Source: Candidatus Hydrogenedentota bacterium (GTDB lineage Bacteria; Hydrogenedentota; Hydrogenedentia; Hydrogenedentales; SLHB01). From it: a stretch of 6,645 nucleotides of DNA. This document shows, one piece after another, positions 6,299 to 6,645 of this stretch. A program made the translations under genes and the position numbers. The notes below the pieces were generated by a model. It was not told the DNA's origin and searched no databases. It saw only the letters and a program-made list of their open reading frames with translations. Every line of letters starts with the position of its first letter. Position 1 is the stretch's first letter. Location of the stretch: assembly GCA_016934125.1 (NCBI GenBank), contig JAFGTL010000051.1:1-6645 (forward strand), written 5' to 3'.

Positions 6299-6415
6299 GA
6301 ATTAAAGGGACACAATGCTTAATTCTCGGATGCCATGGCCGTTCCTGCTATCCCATTTGTATGCCATTAATTGCGCGCATCGTGTCGCCCGGTATGCCGC
6401 ACCATTTCATCGCCC
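6299..6415 (+). repeat. Direct repeat, copy 2 (GGGACACAATAC arm plus transposase start)
   Basis: This is the second copy of the 117-base duplication. The arms GAATTAA (6299-6305) and TTAATTC (6319-6325) pair perfectly, and the loop has ATGC in place of ATAC. It is preceded by an extra GGAATTAAA block (6288-6296). It keeps ATG (6361-6363) and TTA (6367-6369) where copy 1 has ATA and TGA. Confidence 0.9.
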
Positions 6416-6438
6416 ACCATGGCAACCCCCGGATGCCT
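6361..6438 (+). pseudogene. N-terminal fragment of a REP-associated tyrosine transposase
   Basis: The frame from ATG 6361 reads MPLIARIVSPGMPHHFIAHH then GNPRMP. This matches the usual opening of TnpA_REP/Y1 transposases, 'MPRIARVV-x-PG-x-PHHVTQRGNRRQ'. About 26 residues are recognisable. The frame then continues into unrelated sequence to a stop near 6549, crossing the inverted repeat on the way. The HUH and tyrosine motifs are missing and no ribosome site precedes the ATG, so it is a remnant and not a working gene. Confidence 0.7.
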
Positions 6439-6525
6439 GCTTCCGGCGCCGCCACCTCCCGCTCACTGGCGATTCCGGCCGTCCGCGAAAAGACGCAGGC
6501 CCGGGCCCGAGGGCTTCGAACAGAA

Positions 6526-6553
6526 GAATTGAGTATTGTGTCCCTTTAATTCC
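6526..6553. repeat. GGGACACAATAC repeat, inverted copy D
   Basis: The plus strand reads GAATTGAGTATTGTGTCCCT followed by TTAATTCC, the exact reverse complement of copy A (3299-3326). The arms GAATTGA (6526-6532) and TTAATTC (6546-6552) pair with one G-U wobble over a 13-base loop. Further TTTAATTCC and TAATTCCC blocks follow to about 6570. Confidence 0.85.
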
Positions 6554-6645
6554 TTTAATTCCTAATTCCCTGCCCAACAAGCCAAAGTCGATCTGAAATG
6601 TAGTGGAGAAAACAGACCCCAATGCCATCGTTTCCTAGGAAATAC

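Larger units (their letters stand above)
6165..6553 (+). mobile_element. Decayed, internally deleted REP-transposase (Y1/HUH) element
   Basis: The element begins with a direct copy of the GGGACACAATAC repeat (6171-6197), contains a second direct copy (6299-6325) and ends in an inverted copy (6526-6553). Between them lies the N-terminal coding start of a REP-associated tyrosine transposase, once in a legible form and once dead. The HUH motif and catalytic tyrosine region expected for an active Y1 transposase are absent, so it could only move with help from another copy. The element lies upstream of the oxidoreductase gene, with about 130 bp between its left end and the alternative start at 6035. 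The boundaries are my estimate from the outermost repeat copies. Confidence 0.6.

Noticed and set aside
6202..6549. An intact 115-residue protein across the duplicated region
   Set aside because: The frame reads through two repeat copies and becomes transposase-like only from residue 54, so it is a chance open frame over a remnant.

Overview
The window is GC-rich DNA (6,645 bp) from a bacterium that probably belongs to the Planctomycetota/Lentisphaerota/Hydrogenedentota sphere. This rests on the mix of families: an H-X-DG 'prepilin-like' protein, a BNR_4-type beta-propeller, a secreted TIM-barrel hydrolase-like protein and a Tat-exported FAD oxidoreductase. The dispersed GGGACACAATAC and GCCGCACACCCACGG repeats also recall genomes of that kind. 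The phylum is an inference and cannot be proved from this stretch.

Layout. Positions 2-385 (+) hold the 3' part of a cysteine-rich DUF1284-like protein that enters from the left edge. Positions 491-1873 (+) encode a secreted BNR-repeat beta-propeller protein. It is followed after 28 bp by 1902-2873 (+), a membrane protein that joins a DUF4190-like N-terminus to an H-X-DG type C-terminus. A convergent intergenic region (2874-3349) carries a possible relic of a formylglycine-generating-enzyme-like (FGE/SUMF1) domain, two copies of a hairpin-rich repeat, and one copy of the GGGACACAATAC repeat. On the minus strand, a Tat-signal FAD-dependent oxidoreductase (4545-5990) is followed after 70 bp by a secreted TIM-barrel glycoside-hydrolase-like protein (3350-4474), probably in one transcript. 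The right end (about 6165-6553) is a decayed mobile element. It consists of a 117-bp near-identical direct duplication, a truncated N-terminus of a REP-associated (Y1/HUH) tyrosine transposase, and an inverted terminal copy of the GGGACACAATAC repeat.

How it fits together. The propeller, the TIM-barrel protein and the exported flavoprotein look like parts of an extracytoplasmic carbohydrate-processing repertoire, but no substrate can be read from sequence. I do not see a clear new multi-gene system. The most interesting structure is in the repeats: four copies of a 7-bp-stem, 13-nt-loop element, two of which (3299-3326 and 6526-6553) are exact 28-bp inverted copies bracketing the oxidoreductase and hydrolase pair, and a second repeat family whose hairpin stems differ in sequence but stay paired.
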